The translations under genes and the position numbers were made by a program. 64,000 bases of DNA, taken from positions 806,001-870,000 of the forward strand of contig BCGN01000005.1 in the NCBI GenBank assembly GCA_001599295.1. The letters are read 5' to 3'. Below, piece after piece: positions 31,701-41,467 of the stretch; position 1 is the first letter of the stretch; each line of letters begins with the position of its first letter. A model generated the notes under the pieces. The model was not told the DNA's origin. It ran no database searches and saw only the letters and a program-made list of their open reading frames with translations. The DNA comes from Sporopachydermia quercuum (Eukaryota; Ascomycota; Sporopachydermiomycetes; Sporopachydermiales; Sporopachydermiaceae).

Positions 31701-33943
31701 AGTAAATCAAAATCCTTTCCGGTATTGTTATCTTCTCCCGAATCTTCTCGGACAGTAGCACCAGCGGTTTTAGCAATGTCATCGTTTCTATTTTCAGGAT
31801 TGTAAATCGAAACGGGACCTTCGACTTTATCATCAGCATCATTCATATTCTCATCATTTTCGGTTACCTTGCCTTCCTTGTCTTCTATAATACTATTATT
31901 TCCAACTTGATTATCTTCAACTATATCANCTGATTGTTCACGATGAAATTCATGTGATTCTGGTGAGTTGTTACTTGCATTCTCAATGTCCGTACCAACC
32001 ATCACTTCTGATTCGTTAGATTGTGGCTGTGATCCTACTATGATTTCCGATTTATCCTGAGTTTCTGTTCCCGCTTCCGTTTTTTCTTCTGCACTGCTCA
32101 TCGTTTCACCCTCTTCGCCCATCAATACGTTTTCAGCATTGATAGTAGAAAATGCCAACTGTTGTATTTCACTTTCAGAAAGGACGGGGACAGAAATCTC
32201 CTCCATGTCTATATCAAACAAAGCAGAATCTATTTGATCATTAGCCACAGTTTGTTGGAAGTTTGTTTCCAATTCTTCTTTGGAGTCAATTTCATTCTGA
32301 ATTTCTTTTTCCAGTTCATTTTCCTCATCATCAAAGTCACTTTTTTCTTCTTCTTCCTCTTCATCTTCCTCTTCTTCTTCCTCAGAAAACGCTTCTTGTT
32401 CATTAGGAGGATAACTAGAAGGATTTGAAATGTGTGATAGCTGAAGGTCATCATGTAGCTGTAGCTGTGTATGATACATTGATTGGGCGGCATAATTACT
32501 NTTAATTAACGATGGTTTATTTGGCAGAGTACATTGAGAATTAATGAGAGAATGCCGTAGCTGTGTTTGAAATGCCAAAATATGTTCTTCGTCGTCACTT
32601 TGGTGAGATTCGTCAGAGTGAGAATCATTTTCTCCAGAATACTCGTCTTCACTATCGTCTCCATTTCCTTCTACTGATTCTTCGTCTTCTTCCGCCCCTT
32701 CTTCTTCTTCATCAGAGTCAAGAATACTTATGACGTTATTTGAAGATAGTCCTGGTTCAATATTTACGTTGTTTCCATTTTCTTTTTCTTCAAATTCTTC
32801 AGATTCTCCACTTTCGTTTTCATTTTCATCATCCTCATCCTCTATGTCTTCCACTTCCTCACCATCGCTTTCATCATCGTTCTGTTGACCAAAATTATGG
32901 TTAAAGCTGCTATCTACTGCCAGCGTATCCATAAGCCGAGGTTTATTTGTTACTGGACGATTCAGTGAATTTGCACCAGGGAGCTCAAGATTCCTGAAGA
33001 TGTTCTCCTCATCTTCAACATACTCATCTCCTTCTTCTCCGTTATCTTCCTCATACTCTTCCTCATACTCTTCTTCTTCTTTGCTTTTTTCACTTTCAAC
33101 TTCTTCATCTTCCGCTTCTCTAGCTTCTGCGGTTTCTTTTATAGATTCGCCAAAAAGCTCCTCATCAATCTCTTCAGCAAACATTTCATGATTACGATCT
33201 TCAATTGATTCGTCGACAACAGGCGTTTGCTCTTCCTCTTCAATGAATACGTCGTGCACCTTATCGCCAGTNCCCATGAATTCATCTTGTTCGTCAATGC
33301 CATTACCAGCTTCTGTTATATCCTCATTTTCTGGTGATTCATTAAACCTTCGAAAATCATCTCCAACATAAGTATTATTAAGGACCGAGAACTCATTACT
33401 ACGGTTATAGTTTTCAGGCTGAAATTCACCACCCTCTTCTTCTTCTTCTTCTTCTTCTTCTTCTTCTTCTTCTTCTTCTTCACTATCCGCTTCTTCTTGT
33501 TCTATCTTTACATCTCCTTCATTATCACCGTCATCACCATAGTTTTCACTGTTCTCTTTTTTCACTCTTTTATATTGACTATTGAAAGTATCATCACCAT
33601 AATCCATTGATTGATTTGCTAGATCTAATATTCGTTTGCGAGCTTTCTGAGTTTCCTCGTTAATACTAGAAGTTCTCACTTGCAGCTCTCTTATTTCTTC
33701 TTCATGTTTCCTTAATGCTTCTGCTTCTTTCACTCGTTCCCTTTCTAATATAGCTCCAAGTTTCTGGAATTCGCTCACNCGAGGGCTATAAAGTAATTCT
33801 TGCTCTTCTTTCAGCTTTTTCAGCTTCAAAAGAAACAATTCATCTTCCTTTGCTGAGTTTTCTAACGTTTTCCTAGCCCGTTCTTTTATCGAATGAAGCC
33901 ATGACAACAGCCCTGTCGAAGATTTACTTTCTTCCTGGGACAT
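28787..33943 (-). CDS. Giant acidic protein, positional counterpart of ESC1
   Basis: 1718 residues in one open frame, overwhelmingly Glu, Asp, Ser and Asn. Three parts stand out. Residues 1-110 are helical: an amphipathic start (LLSWLHSIKERARKTLE) and a coiled coil (LGAILERERVKEAEALRKHE). The long middle is acidic low complexity with an 18-Glu run near residue 160. Near the C-terminus a basic RGRGRG block precedes a short end motif, PPRHILRSGKVIRDL. No enzyme domain is seen. In S. cerevisiae the acidic 1658-residue Esc1, which anchors silent chromatin at the nuclear periphery, lies divergently beside TRS130. Here the same size and composition lie divergently beside TRS130. I infer ESC1 by position; sequence alone could not show it. 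Ten Ns leave the frame intact. Confidence 0.7.
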   Translation of the reverse strand: MSQEESKSSTGLLSWLHSIKERARKTLENSAKEDELFLLKLKKLKEEQELLYSPXVSEFQKLGAILERERVKEAEALRKHEEEIRELQVRTSSINEETQKARKRILDLANQSMDYGDDTFNSQYKRVKKENSENYGDDGDNEGDVKIEQEEADSEEEEEEEEEEEEEEEEGGEFQPENYNRSNEFSVLNNTYVGDDFRRFNESPENEDITEAGNGIDEQDEFMXTGDKVHDVFIEEEEQTPVVDESIEDRNHEMFAEEIDEELFGESIKETAEAREAEDEEVESEKSKEEEEYEEEYEEDNGEEGDEYVEDEENIFRNLELPGANSLNRPVTNKPRLMDTLAVDSSFNHNFGQQNDDESDGEEVEDIEDEDDENENESGESEEFEEKENGNNVNIEPGLSSNNVISILDSDEEEEGAEEDEESVEGNGDDSEDEYSGENDSHSDESHQSDDEEHILAFQTQLRHSLINSQCTLPNKPSLIXSNYAAQSMYHTQLQLHDDLQLSHISNPSSYPPNEQEAFSEEEEEEDEEEEEEKSDFDDEENELEKEIQNEIDSKEELETNFQQTVANDQIDSALFDIDMEEISVPVLSESEIQQLAFSTINAENVLMGEEGETMSSAEEKTEAGTETQDKSEIIVGSQPQSNESEVMVGTDIENASNNSPESHEFHREQSXDIVEDNQVGNNSIIEDKEGKVTENDENMNDADDKVEGPVSIYNPENRNDDIAKTAGATVREDSGEDNNTGKDFDLLAEEDLQIVETEKITEKTTEAISETIVDTEQKNTFPHEKESLKTTELLSEDVDMLSHLSQXRNNREKKETFETVTEIISTQQVNRQADTGNTVDDENIEEEEAESVELEEAEVXAAKIVEIEVEETSDVDMITESNYNKEEEEEEVEEIKLEADILGQGNMXIGSELDVNSEESEQAEGSEESDVETEVRGRETKVASKAEVEAEVLIESGSQAEQESDLPCDSRDDLEIEENNTIEDSMKVDEEQSINNIEYTSEEIAEITPVEVNDDQMSRNTEANDLQATERTETIIMPVEVYDQINQSEAYGNLQKSEGIRPITEEINEHRIRQQGVEIEDIAVMADNSETVLKQILDQTVEQYSGIIPDSIPLEESEQEAEKESQKESQEEWEQEQLETHSGRAHSVVESESEVELTHESYGNRDMASNESENVNRGSVSPWKSXVEKGENGDDKCSSDAIINEVDGGEENSGEGNLDAEISESQPGDISETIEFISIESKAEIIRETETLVEPEHVVEVELEVKPEELSDEALENLSEVPSHSTKTVITNSTLTSPPNGLNFALMAINXIPQPVLAHQETNPYNSGGDVVMEDARHTGEDASDHNPNVVINTGNNSINNASDLNQIGICQSSISIKDSDDKAEXMDASDIDNNRNGNDDREQEQKQKEEISDYEIEVEEETEKPEDEQFKSNVSTSNVLSDLQSKIVVSDEEQENHDESNAESKAEDESEAELEPKPVKVSWELREENTIGNESEEEKTQTSAPEAETGLKVNSEVDLGLHKQYHNKFDTDEEAEEQEDNLEGNTESESEHQMEENADIVREAEHTIAEVYPDKEESTSAKSPSPEVIISEPKHSTRGRGARGRRGRGRGRGRGRGGRGKRSTVSTGSKAEKEEEEEGNDGVTETAEGNPKPEKLIKNNGDTNPFTNRESEAETELASESEGEAEEEGKLKELTPPRHILRSGKVIRDLDPSKHV
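29082..29134. repeat. Hexameric CTTCCT repeat encoding the RG block
   Basis: About eight copies of a CTTCCT-like hexamer on the plus strand, read on the minus strand as alternating Arg-Gly. RG repeats often bind RNA or are arginine-methylated; here they lie about 90-110 residues from the C-terminus of the ESC1-like protein. Confidence 0.85.
33434..33481. repeat. (CTT)16 microsatellite encoding polyglutamate
   Basis: An almost pure triplet run of about 48 bases in the ESC1-like gene. On the coding strand it is GAA repeated and gives most of an 18-Glu tract. Length variation between strains is likely. Confidence 0.9.
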
Positions 33944-34182
33944 ATTCTGTGATACTGTGTACTATGCTACCAATGGTAAATCCAGAAGACAACGTAGTAG
34001 GATTTCAGAGCTTTGATGGCTTCTCAATACCTTTTCAAGTAAGGATTGACAAGGATGCTTACTTAAATCTTGTGGATGAGAATCAGGATTGTTTGTGATT
34101 GTTTGATAGTTGTTANAGGTTCTGTAAATGAGAGTGTCTTATTTGTGATTACGTTATCATATACTGATGATGCCGTGAGCAA

Positions 34183-34190
34183 TCACGTGA
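34183..34190. promoter_or_regulatory. TCACGTGA palindrome in the divergent promoter
   Basis: Perfect 8-base E-box palindrome about 240 bases before the ESC1-like start. It matches Cbf1/Pho4-type sites. Occupancy is unknown. Confidence 0.35.
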
Positions 34191-34354
34191 AGAGAGGAAC
34201 TAAGTATGTTTGGTNAATAGAGCATTAATTCAATATTCAGGCTGAACGAAAAATTGGGAGAGAAAAGCAAAAATCTGTGATGAATGACAAGGATGATATT
34301 TGGAGTAGTTTGATTTCTCGTTTAGAGTAAATATCATAAACTGTAATCGATGAA

Positions 34355-34378
34355 ATGAGATGAGATGAGATGAGATGA
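34355..34378. repeat. (ATGAG)n pentamer microsatellite
   Basis: Nearly five copies of ATGAG in the spacer between the ESC1-like gene and TRS130. Confidence 0.85.
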
Positions 34379-35129
34379 ATAGTTGCTTATTGATATTTCG
34401 GAAAAGATACTGGGTGAAAATGGTGAAATATATGCAAGACGGAATAGATAACAAAAAAGTTTACCATTGAGAGAAAATGTAAATGTNTTCAAGGNCGGGT
34501 TAATAGGATATGCCTGATTTTGGCATCTTAAAATTTATTGTTGACATTGAATAACCAGTTTTATGATTTTAATTCATTAGTTCGACTCCCAGTTAAAGTA
34601 GTAAATTTCTCCAAGAAGAAATCAATCACCGTTTTGGCTTATCATTTCCGATGTTTCTTATCTCTTCCCAACTCACACTACAACTAATCTACTATCAAAT
34701 ACAACATAAACAATCAGGTCTTAGCATGCATTTCTTTCAATCTCTTTTAAGATAAATCTATCTATTCACAACTTCACGAAAATCCCTTCTTGAACAATTC
34801 CGCTTGATTTCTCTTAACTTGCTCTTCTTATTTCAACACTGTTCTTCCATTCCACAACATTTCCGCTCTGACCATCTCAAAACCTAATCTCCTATATCAT
34901 CTCCGTAATTCCTGCTTCTTAATTCATCATTCAATTCTTCTTCCTTTTAAGAAATAACAATTAACAACTTACACACTATTAACATTCAATTTGCTTTCTC
35001 GTCTATTAATCCGTCAAAACAACATATGACAGTACTTTTCTTGGATATCAACTACTCAAATCTCTTCTCAAAACAATTCCTTGCATTCACCAATACTCAG
35101 GTCTTGAGAATTAATCATATCTATCCACA

Positions 35130-38100
35130 ATGGTTGAACCACCCATTAGTAACCCAAATTCATCATCAGGAAAACAAACAATATCGGCATCAACAAACGA
35201 ACCAAAAATTGCATACTATGACCCGTTTTCATTATACCCCAAATTACGCCATGAAATAAAATCAAAGCTTCCTTTGACGAATATTCATTGGAAATCAGAA
35301 ACCCGTCCTCTGAGATCAATTCCCACGCTACCAGTACAACTAGTTGAAGAATTGCCAAGTAGCTCTATGTCCAAAGGACCAATGCATCAAATGCCGGGTA
35401 TAGCAAGCGTCCCTTATGTTCAATTGATGCTTTTTGAATGTTCAGACGTTGATACTTATCGNAATGAAGTAAGACCTCTGATTAGAGAATGGTTGAAGAG
35501 AGCAGTGACGAATCAAAGAGATCCAACTGAATGGTTTATCATATTTTACCATAATACCCAAAATAAGCTTAGAAACAGCTTGGTTGAAAAATTCAAAGTC
35601 GATTTTCAAAACGCCAGCAAGAATGAACACAGCGTTGATAGAATTATGATTGTGAGGTCAGACTTTTCATCAACAATGGAAAGAATTGAAGCTTGGAGTG
35701 AATTCGCTGCTAGATTGAAAGATGCATTATTGGCGTCGTTTGGTGATCGCGTTTCTCTGTATGAGCATGAAGTTGCGAAGCTTGAAAATCAAAGAAATGT
35801 CCCCGGTTGGAATTTCGCTAAGTTTTACTCTATCAAAGAATCTCTAGCTATTGCTTTTGAAGATATGTGCTTATATGAAGATGCTTTAATAATTTATCAT
35901 GAGCTTGAGGAATTATTCGAATCTCTATACAGTGAAAATTCACTATCATTCTTTTCGTCCGTTGGATTCGATGAATTTCCAAATTCAATTCACGACTATT
36001 CCACATCATTGGCAAGTAAATTAAGACCTCAGATTTTAGCGAATACTATCACATTGTTTGATTTTCGTTGCTATCTATTCTCCCATCAAGCTAATATGTT
36101 GTTAAACATCAACAGAATATCGTCATCTCCATCAGTTGCATCAGTTCGTTTAGCAGAACTGCTTTTCTCCGCTAGAAAATTTATTGCCGATATGCAAACA
36201 TTGCTATTAGCGGCAGGGAAACAACCAGAAATGGTTTCTCAATGGGTTTACAAAGTATCGAAGGAATTCTTATCATACGGTCAAGAAGAATATAATGAAG
36301 GAATTACTGTTCTTGTTACACCTGATTTAGCTACAGCAAGAGGCCATTTAATCTTAGCAATGAGGTCAGAATTAGTTCGTCTTGCCAAGAGTAAAAAATG
36401 GTCAATCAAAGGTTTAATAGTCAATATTGAAATCCGGCCTTACTATTTTGCTGAAGAAGATGAGTTTACTATTGAATTCGCTGATCTGCAATCTTCATTA
36501 GCATCTGAAGATGCTTTCCAAGCAAAATTTGAAGAATTGACATTGCTTGCAATGAATGAGTTTAAAACTGCTGGTAGCCCAAGACTACTAAATAACTTAT
36601 CTGTTGATGTTGCATTACTGAAATATTATCAAGGAAACTATGAGGAAGCTGCTTCAATGTTAGAAAACCATCATATGGTTTATGATGCTCAGGGCTGGAC
36701 TTTCATTGAAGCCTATTTACTGAAGATTTACTATAACTGTATGAAACTTACAGGTAGGAAACAGAATTTGATACAGTCTTGTTTGCATTTCTTATCAATG
36801 CCCGGTTTCCTTAGTGAAATGGATATTTCTGATGCATTAGCAACTCTTCATGATGTTAGTAAAGATAAGGAACTTCAATTAGAGTATCCATTAGATAGTC
36901 TATTTGAGCTTGAGATTCTACCATATGTATCACCAGCAAATAATAACGGAGATGGATATTATGAATTGGAAGCATTGATACACAATTCGTTTAATGAGAA
37001 AGTATATTTCGATGAGTTGGAGTTAATACTAATTGCTGATTTGCCTTCTGGTATAGAAGATCATGATCCATTATCATCAACAGTTCCAAAAATTATGTTC
37101 AGTTTACTTGATAATACTAGTGACAACTCTAGTGACAATAATCTTAAAGAGAAGTATTTATCACCGGGAAACAATAGGTTTATTCTCAAATCAAGTGAAG
37201 TTGTTATTGGTGAATTCAAACTAGGAAATATCTGCCTGAAAATCAATAACTTAGAACTAATCAAAACATTTAATGGGAATTCAACTGAAAATGAGAAAAT
37301 TTTAGTGTTTCCTGGCTCAGACATGTTTCATGCTCGTGTATGCCAAGCATCAACTATCAGTTTAACTGAAATGGCAATATGTGTAGAGATTTCTACGGGA
37401 CAGGTAGATATTGAAGAAATGAGTATAATAGCGGAACCAGAAACTGGGTTTTCTTTGCAGTATGAAAAGGCCAAAGCTATTTTAGATGACAATGATAATA
37501 GTGGTAATGGAAGCAGTAGTGAAAAGGAAATAATTCATGATAGCGATAGTAATAGTGCAAGTACTAGCAATCCTACTGATTGTACAACTACTACTAATAA
37601 AACAGCTACACCTTTGATTCTGAAATCAATTTCTAAAGGAAAAACTCTTTCAATCAACATCCCTTATCAAACTTCACCATCTAATGAAGATAAATCGGAA
37701 ATAATGGTAGATGTTTTAATCAAATATCATACTATTGATAAATTGCACCACAGTTATCATTTCCGGGACTCATTAGATATGACACTTATGATATCCGTTT
37801 CTGTCCAAGATGTTTTCCGGAATTCCAACATCTTCTCCAGATTTCTTGTCAGCTCTTCAATTAATTCGTTACCAATGAGGATACTGGAAAGTGAATTGAA
37901 AGGTAATAATAAATTCACAGTTAGAAGCCCAAAGAAACAATTAAATATAATATCATTTGAAAATCAACCTGTGGCAAGTATTTTCGCTATTTCGCCAAAT
38001 GAAAATGAGAAATTGAAAGAAAACGATTCATTATTACTACAAGTGAAATATCGGTCATTATCTGATGAAATATTTGAATTGATTTGGAAGTCGTTCACCA

Positions 38101-38798
38101 ATAAAATAAAACAATCGAATAACAGTTTAACTGCTTATTTATTGCTATTGAAACCTATTTTGATAGAGTTCTGTCAATCAGTTGATTTAAATCGGTATGG
38201 TCAAACAGGGTTTATTATTATGGAAGAATTCGATATTACGAGGCCAGAATGGTTGGATATCTTTGTTCATATTCCTAAGCCTTACCGACAAGAAGCTATT
38301 GATATTTTAGAGCATTTTGTTAAAGATAATGAGACATTTGATGATTCACAATTCGTTCATAAATCTGATAGATTATTAACTATATCTGTTACATTACCAT
38401 TATGTCATGTTCTTTATACAATTCAATTTGATTTACCAAATGATCAACAATTTACTGTTGGTAAACCAATTAATACTCAATTCACTATTGAAACCTGCGT
38501 GAATTGGAATGGCAATGAATGTCTACCTAATGACGAAATCTATGAATTGGAACTCAAAACTGTACAGGATAATTGGATGATAGCTGGCAAATGTAGACTT
38601 TCATGGAATATGCAGTCTAGCAAACAATCTGTGCCAATAATCATTGTTCCTCTGAAAACAGGTAGAATTAAATTTCCTGAAGTCAATATTACATCAAAGA
38701 ATGTTAAATCCGCTTTCCCTATTGAGGTTAACTATAAAAACAGTTGTCAGACTGTTTTGATTGAGCCGGAGCTTGATCGGGTTATTTTTTCTTATTGA
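35130..38798 (+). CDS. TRS130: TRAPPII complex subunit Trs130 (TRAPPC10)
   Basis: 1222 residues, single exon, ATG at 35130. The N-terminus shows the Trs130/TRAPPC10 signature: IAYYDPFSLYP, NIHWKSETRPLRSI, HQMPGIASVPYVQLMLFEC and EVRPLIREWLKR. This is followed by WFIIFYHN and SIKESLAIAFEDMCLYEDALIIYHELE, the helical solenoid with TPR-like packing. The C-terminal 500 residues are beta-rich (Ig-like), as in the family, with a Ser/Asn-rich insertion near 790-820. By family knowledge Trs130 with Trs120 and Trs65 turns TRAPP into a GEF for Ypt31/32 at the late Golgi. Length is about 10 percent greater than the 1102-residue yeast protein. It is divergent from the ESC1-like gene, as in S. cerevisiae. 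N at 35462 is a third codon position. Confidence 0.95.
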   Translation: MVEPPISNPNSSSGKQTISASTNEPKIAYYDPFSLYPKLRHEIKSKLPLTNIHWKSETRPLRSIPTLPVQLVEELPSSSMSKGPMHQMPGIASVPYVQLMLFECSDVDTYXNEVRPLIREWLKRAVTNQRDPTEWFIIFYHNTQNKLRNSLVEKFKVDFQNASKNEHSVDRIMIVRSDFSSTMERIEAWSEFAARLKDALLASFGDRVSLYEHEVAKLENQRNVPGWNFAKFYSIKESLAIAFEDMCLYEDALIIYHELEELFESLYSENSLSFFSSVGFDEFPNSIHDYSTSLASKLRPQILANTITLFDFRCYLFSHQANMLLNINRISSSPSVASVRLAELLFSARKFIADMQTLLLAAGKQPEMVSQWVYKVSKEFLSYGQEEYNEGITVLVTPDLATARGHLILAMRSELVRLAKSKKWSIKGLIVNIEIRPYYFAEEDEFTIEFADLQSSLASEDAFQAKFEELTLLAMNEFKTAGSPRLLNNLSVDVALLKYYQGNYEEAASMLENHHMVYDAQGWTFIEAYLLKIYYNCMKLTGRKQNLIQSCLHFLSMPGFLSEMDISDALATLHDVSKDKELQLEYPLDSLFELEILPYVSPANNNGDGYYELEALIHNSFNEKVYFDELELILIADLPSGIEDHDPLSSTVPKIMFSLLDNTSDNSSDNNLKEKYLSPGNNRFILKSSEVVIGEFKLGNICLKINNLELIKTFNGNSTENEKILVFPGSDMFHARVCQASTISLTEMAICVEISTGQVDIEEMSIIAEPETGFSLQYEKAKAILDDNDNSGNGSSSEKEIIHDSDSNSASTSNPTDCTTTTNKTATPLILKSISKGKTLSINIPYQTSPSNEDKSEIMVDVLIKYHTIDKLHHSYHFRDSLDMTLMISVSVQDVFRNSNIFSRFLVSSSINSLPMRILESELKGNNKFTVRSPKKQLNIISFENQPVASIFAISPNENEKLKENDSLLLQVKYRSLSDEIFELIWKSFTNKIKQSNNSLTAYLLLLKPILIEFCQSVDLNRYGQTGFIIMEEFDITRPEWLDIFVHIPKPYRQEAIDILEHFVKDNETFDDSQFVHKSDRLLTISVTLPLCHVLYTIQFDLPNDQQFTVGKPINTQFTIETCVNWNGNECLPNDEIYELELKTVQDNWMIAGKCRLSWNMQSSKQSVPIIIVPLKTGRIKFPEVNITSKNVKSAFPIEVNYKNSCQTVLIEPELDRVIFSY

Positions 38799-39607
38799 GC
38801 AACTGAGTAAGAAAATAGAATGGTGGTAATTAAAAGGAACTGGATGAGCAGAGTTTAATTATGCTAATCAAGTATGGGAGAATGGAGATAAAACAATAAA
38901 AAAATAAAAAAATAAAAATAAAAAAAGGAAAGAAAGAAAGAAAAGGAATGCAGGAGAGGAGCCTCCTGATAGCATAAGTTATAGATGTATTATAACCATC
39001 AACATGAACACGATTTGCATAGTATATAGTAACAAACCAGTGATATAATTAGCATAGATTGTTATTAAAATGAAATTGCATGCTGACAACCTAGCACCAC
39101 TAGTTCTATTATTGTTATTCTTTGAGTGTAGATATTACCACTGTTATAATGAACATACTACATGTATATGAATATAGGAATATATTAATATACATTTTCT
39201 CGTATATTCAAACACTTTTGATTGATGCTATTGTACAAAACGCATTCTAATGAGTTTGTTGGTGATTTTTAGTGATATTATTGGTTATTCTGAACTTGTA
39301 TGTTCATATTCATCGTTAGGAAAATGTACGGATATTAATGTCTTGATCCAATGCACTTCTGTTACAGACAAGAAATATCCCGCTTTGAGTTTGATTACAG
39401 AATCTTGAAAGAGCTGATTCTATCAAACTCAAGGTCTTCTTGATCATACATGACAGGATGATTAGAGTACGGGAAAACTTCGTTGTCCGCCTAAAATGAA
39501 ACGGCTAAGTAATGATTTCTTCTTCCTGATCGTGGATTACCTTTCAAGGAAACCACTAGCAGGCCAATTATCGTGAGTAAACTAAAATTCCTATATTTCG
39601 GTAATAT
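38799..39607. other. Convergent intergenic region
   Basis: About 800 bases between TRS130 and HEM4 ends. An A-rich tract with a (GAAA)n tail lies at 38891-38945. No gene seen on either strand. Confidence 0.5.
38891..38945. repeat. A-rich low-complexity tract with GAAA repeats
   Basis: AATAAAAA-type repeats grading into about four GAAA copies, about 95 bases after the TRS130 stop. The AATAAA words could serve 3'-end formation. Confidence 0.7.
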
Positions 39608-40375
39608 TCAGACGTACTCATTTATTCCTTTAGCAATTGACTCTGGATTTGGCTTCTCGGCAGTGAAAACAGGCTCTAAGCCGTTGTTCCTTAAATACTC
39701 TGTTGTGGTAGGACCAATCGACACAATTTTGATCGAATCAATAATTCCTTCTTCCCGCTTGATCATTTTAACAATTTTCTCTGTTCCTGAAGGCGAAAAG
39801 AAAACAATCCAACAGCCAGGTTCAATAGCTTCTTTAACTCGTTTATGACAATCTTCTAATGTTTCTGTCTTATACACTTCAAGCTCTTCTATATCAATTC
39901 CTTCTGCTTTCATTCTCTTGGGGATAATATCACGACGAATCTCCCCAGCTGGGAATAAAATATGTTGATATGTATTTTTCTCATGATGATCTTTTGCTAT
40001 TATGTCTGATAGTATTAATCCATTGCCTGCATTATCACCTCTAACATCTTTGAACCCTAGTCTCCTCATAGCTGTAGCGGTAGCTGGTCCAACTGTGTAA
40101 GCTGGTAATGAAAAAGAATTCTGAAACGAATCTAGAGTCTCTCTCGGTAAGCTTTGCATCGCTTCAACTGTCCTTTGAGATGTGATGACAATTGCATCCA
40201 TATTTCCACCCTTTAGGCGATCTTCTAACTTGTCAAGGTTCTTATATGAGTGCGTGAGCAAAGGTATGAACACAGGATATAGATCTGTTTGTTCTAGCAA
40301 CGATTCGTACTTATCATGAGTCATTGATTTATTTTTTAGCAGAAGCACCTTTTTGCTTAAGTTGACAGATGTCAT
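39608..40375 (-). CDS. HEM4: Uroporphyrinogen-III synthase
   Basis: 255 residues from ATG 40375, close to the usual length (275 in S. cerevisiae). The two-lobed fold is supported by VLLLKNK near the start, AIVITSQRTVEAM near 62-74, the hinge region YTVGPATATAMRRLGF, ILFPAGEIRRDIIPKRM, EELEVYKTE and the closing WIVFFSPSGTEKI and IVSIGPTTTEYL. These match the conserved blocks of HemD/Hem4. The enzyme closes and inverts ring D of hydroxymethylbilane to give uroporphyrinogen III, the fourth step of haem synthesis, in the cytosol. Single exon. It converges with TRS130 and is divergent from the SET-domain gene. No oddity. Confidence 0.95.
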   Translation of the reverse strand: MTSVNLSKKVLLLKNKSMTHDKYESLLEQTDLYPVFIPLLTHSYKNLDKLEDRLKGGNMDAIVITSQRTVEAMQSLPRETLDSFQNSFSLPAYTVGPATATAMRRLGFKDVRGDNAGNGLILSDIIAKDHHEKNTYQHILFPAGEIRRDIIPKRMKAEGIDIEELEVYKTETLEDCHKRVKEAIEPGCWIVFFSPSGTEKIVKMIKREEGIIDSIKIVSIGPTTTEYLRNNGLEPVFTAEKPNPESIAKGINEYV

Positions 40376-41467
40376 AATAGTTGTAGAACGGCTATTTGTG
40401 GTGATGATAATAGATTAATTATACTGAATTCTAGTTTCTATACCAGTTTGTATTAGAATCCGATGCTATTGGCAGCTGGGAGCTGTTGATGACGATATGC
40501 TAGTGGGAAGATGAAATGAGATTGAAGTTTGAGACTGATGATGATAACTCTGTTTTACAGAAAAAGAGCTGATTATAAGTTTCGCGAGATTTATAATTAC
40601 TTTGACGTCTTATTGATCGTTTAGGAGAAGTAATAGATTGATAATTGTGAAGAAGAATGAGAAGCATAAAGAGGAAAAGAATAGTAAAATGTCACTGATA
40701 AAATAAGATTAATAAATACATGTGTAATTATATGCATAATAGTCCCATTGCATAGAAACATGCATAGAGTGTGTTGAGCTACAAGTTTGTTCAAGGTCAA
40801 AAAAGCCTTCATACTGAAACTGTTTAAAAACTTGAAGGAAATATTTTGGATGAGATTCAATTTGTTTTAAGATTCCTTCACAGGTTATAAAAGCTTTCAG
40901 CTTCCGAGAAAACATGCCATGTATGTTCCACCATGTATATTCTACCATGTATATTCTACCATGTATATTCTATGTTATTGAAGGTGTCATTATTAAGTAT
41001 CAGAACAGAACATTGAGTTATAAACCTTAATTTCAATTGCCAGAAATGTAAGCTAAGTAAATATGCTAAAACTTTAATAGTTACTCCTATGCACGGTTAA
41101 AAATGTTAATTTCAACATAAAAATAAAAAAATAATTATTGCTCAAAATAATGAGGTTTAAAGCCTAAACTAAATTATAATTTTTGTTTCCTCAAAATACT
41201 TCAAATATCTTCCGTTTCGACGACATTAATCAGTCTTCGTCTAATCTCACTTAGGAATATGCATACTCCAACATAGGTTTTCCAAACAATTTGCTGCATA
41301 AATATGCACGTCTGACTATCTTTCCCTCATCAGAAGGATAAGAAATGAAAATTTTCAACTTTTAGTTTTGAATACCTATTGCTCTTACTAATCGTTCTAC
41401 CGATAACTATTGGAAAGATCTTCTACCTATGGAATAAATTCTTAGAGTTTTGGTTGTGGTGATTAAA
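40376..41467. other. Divergent intergenic region with a 14-base tandem repeat
   Basis: About 1.1 kb between HEM4 and the SET-domain gene. Besides the tandem repeat at 40916-40971 I see only AT-rich sequence and an A-rich stretch near 41120-41140. Two overlapping minus-strand frames (40621-40948) are chance. Confidence 0.5.
40916..40971. repeat. Four-copy 14-base tandem repeat
   Basis: Three exact copies of ACCATGTATATTCT at 40930-40943, 40944-40957 and 40958-40971, preceded by one diverged copy at 40916-40929. Each unit holds an ATG but no useful frame. Nothing else in the window carries the unit. Confidence 0.9.

Larger units (their letters stand above)
33944..35129. other. Divergent promoter region of the ESC1-like gene and TRS130
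   Basis: About 1.2 kb. It contains TCACGTGA at 34183-34190, an (ATGAG)n run at 34355-34378 and a pyrimidine-rich half (34600-35010) next to TRS130. Ns at 34116, 34215, 34487 and 34494. The 65-codon frame at 33901-34098 is antisense to the ESC1-like start and is not a gene. Confidence 0.5.

Noticed and set aside
28818-33191. Several open frames antisense to the ESC1-like gene
   Set aside because: They are Ser/Phe/Pro-rich mirrors of GAA- and AGG-rich coding sequence, with no domains.
34560-34590. tRNA B-box-like GTTCGACTCC, and similar words near 2970, 9745 and 28128
   Set aside because: The flanking bases do not pair into a T-stem and no A-box lies at the right distance.
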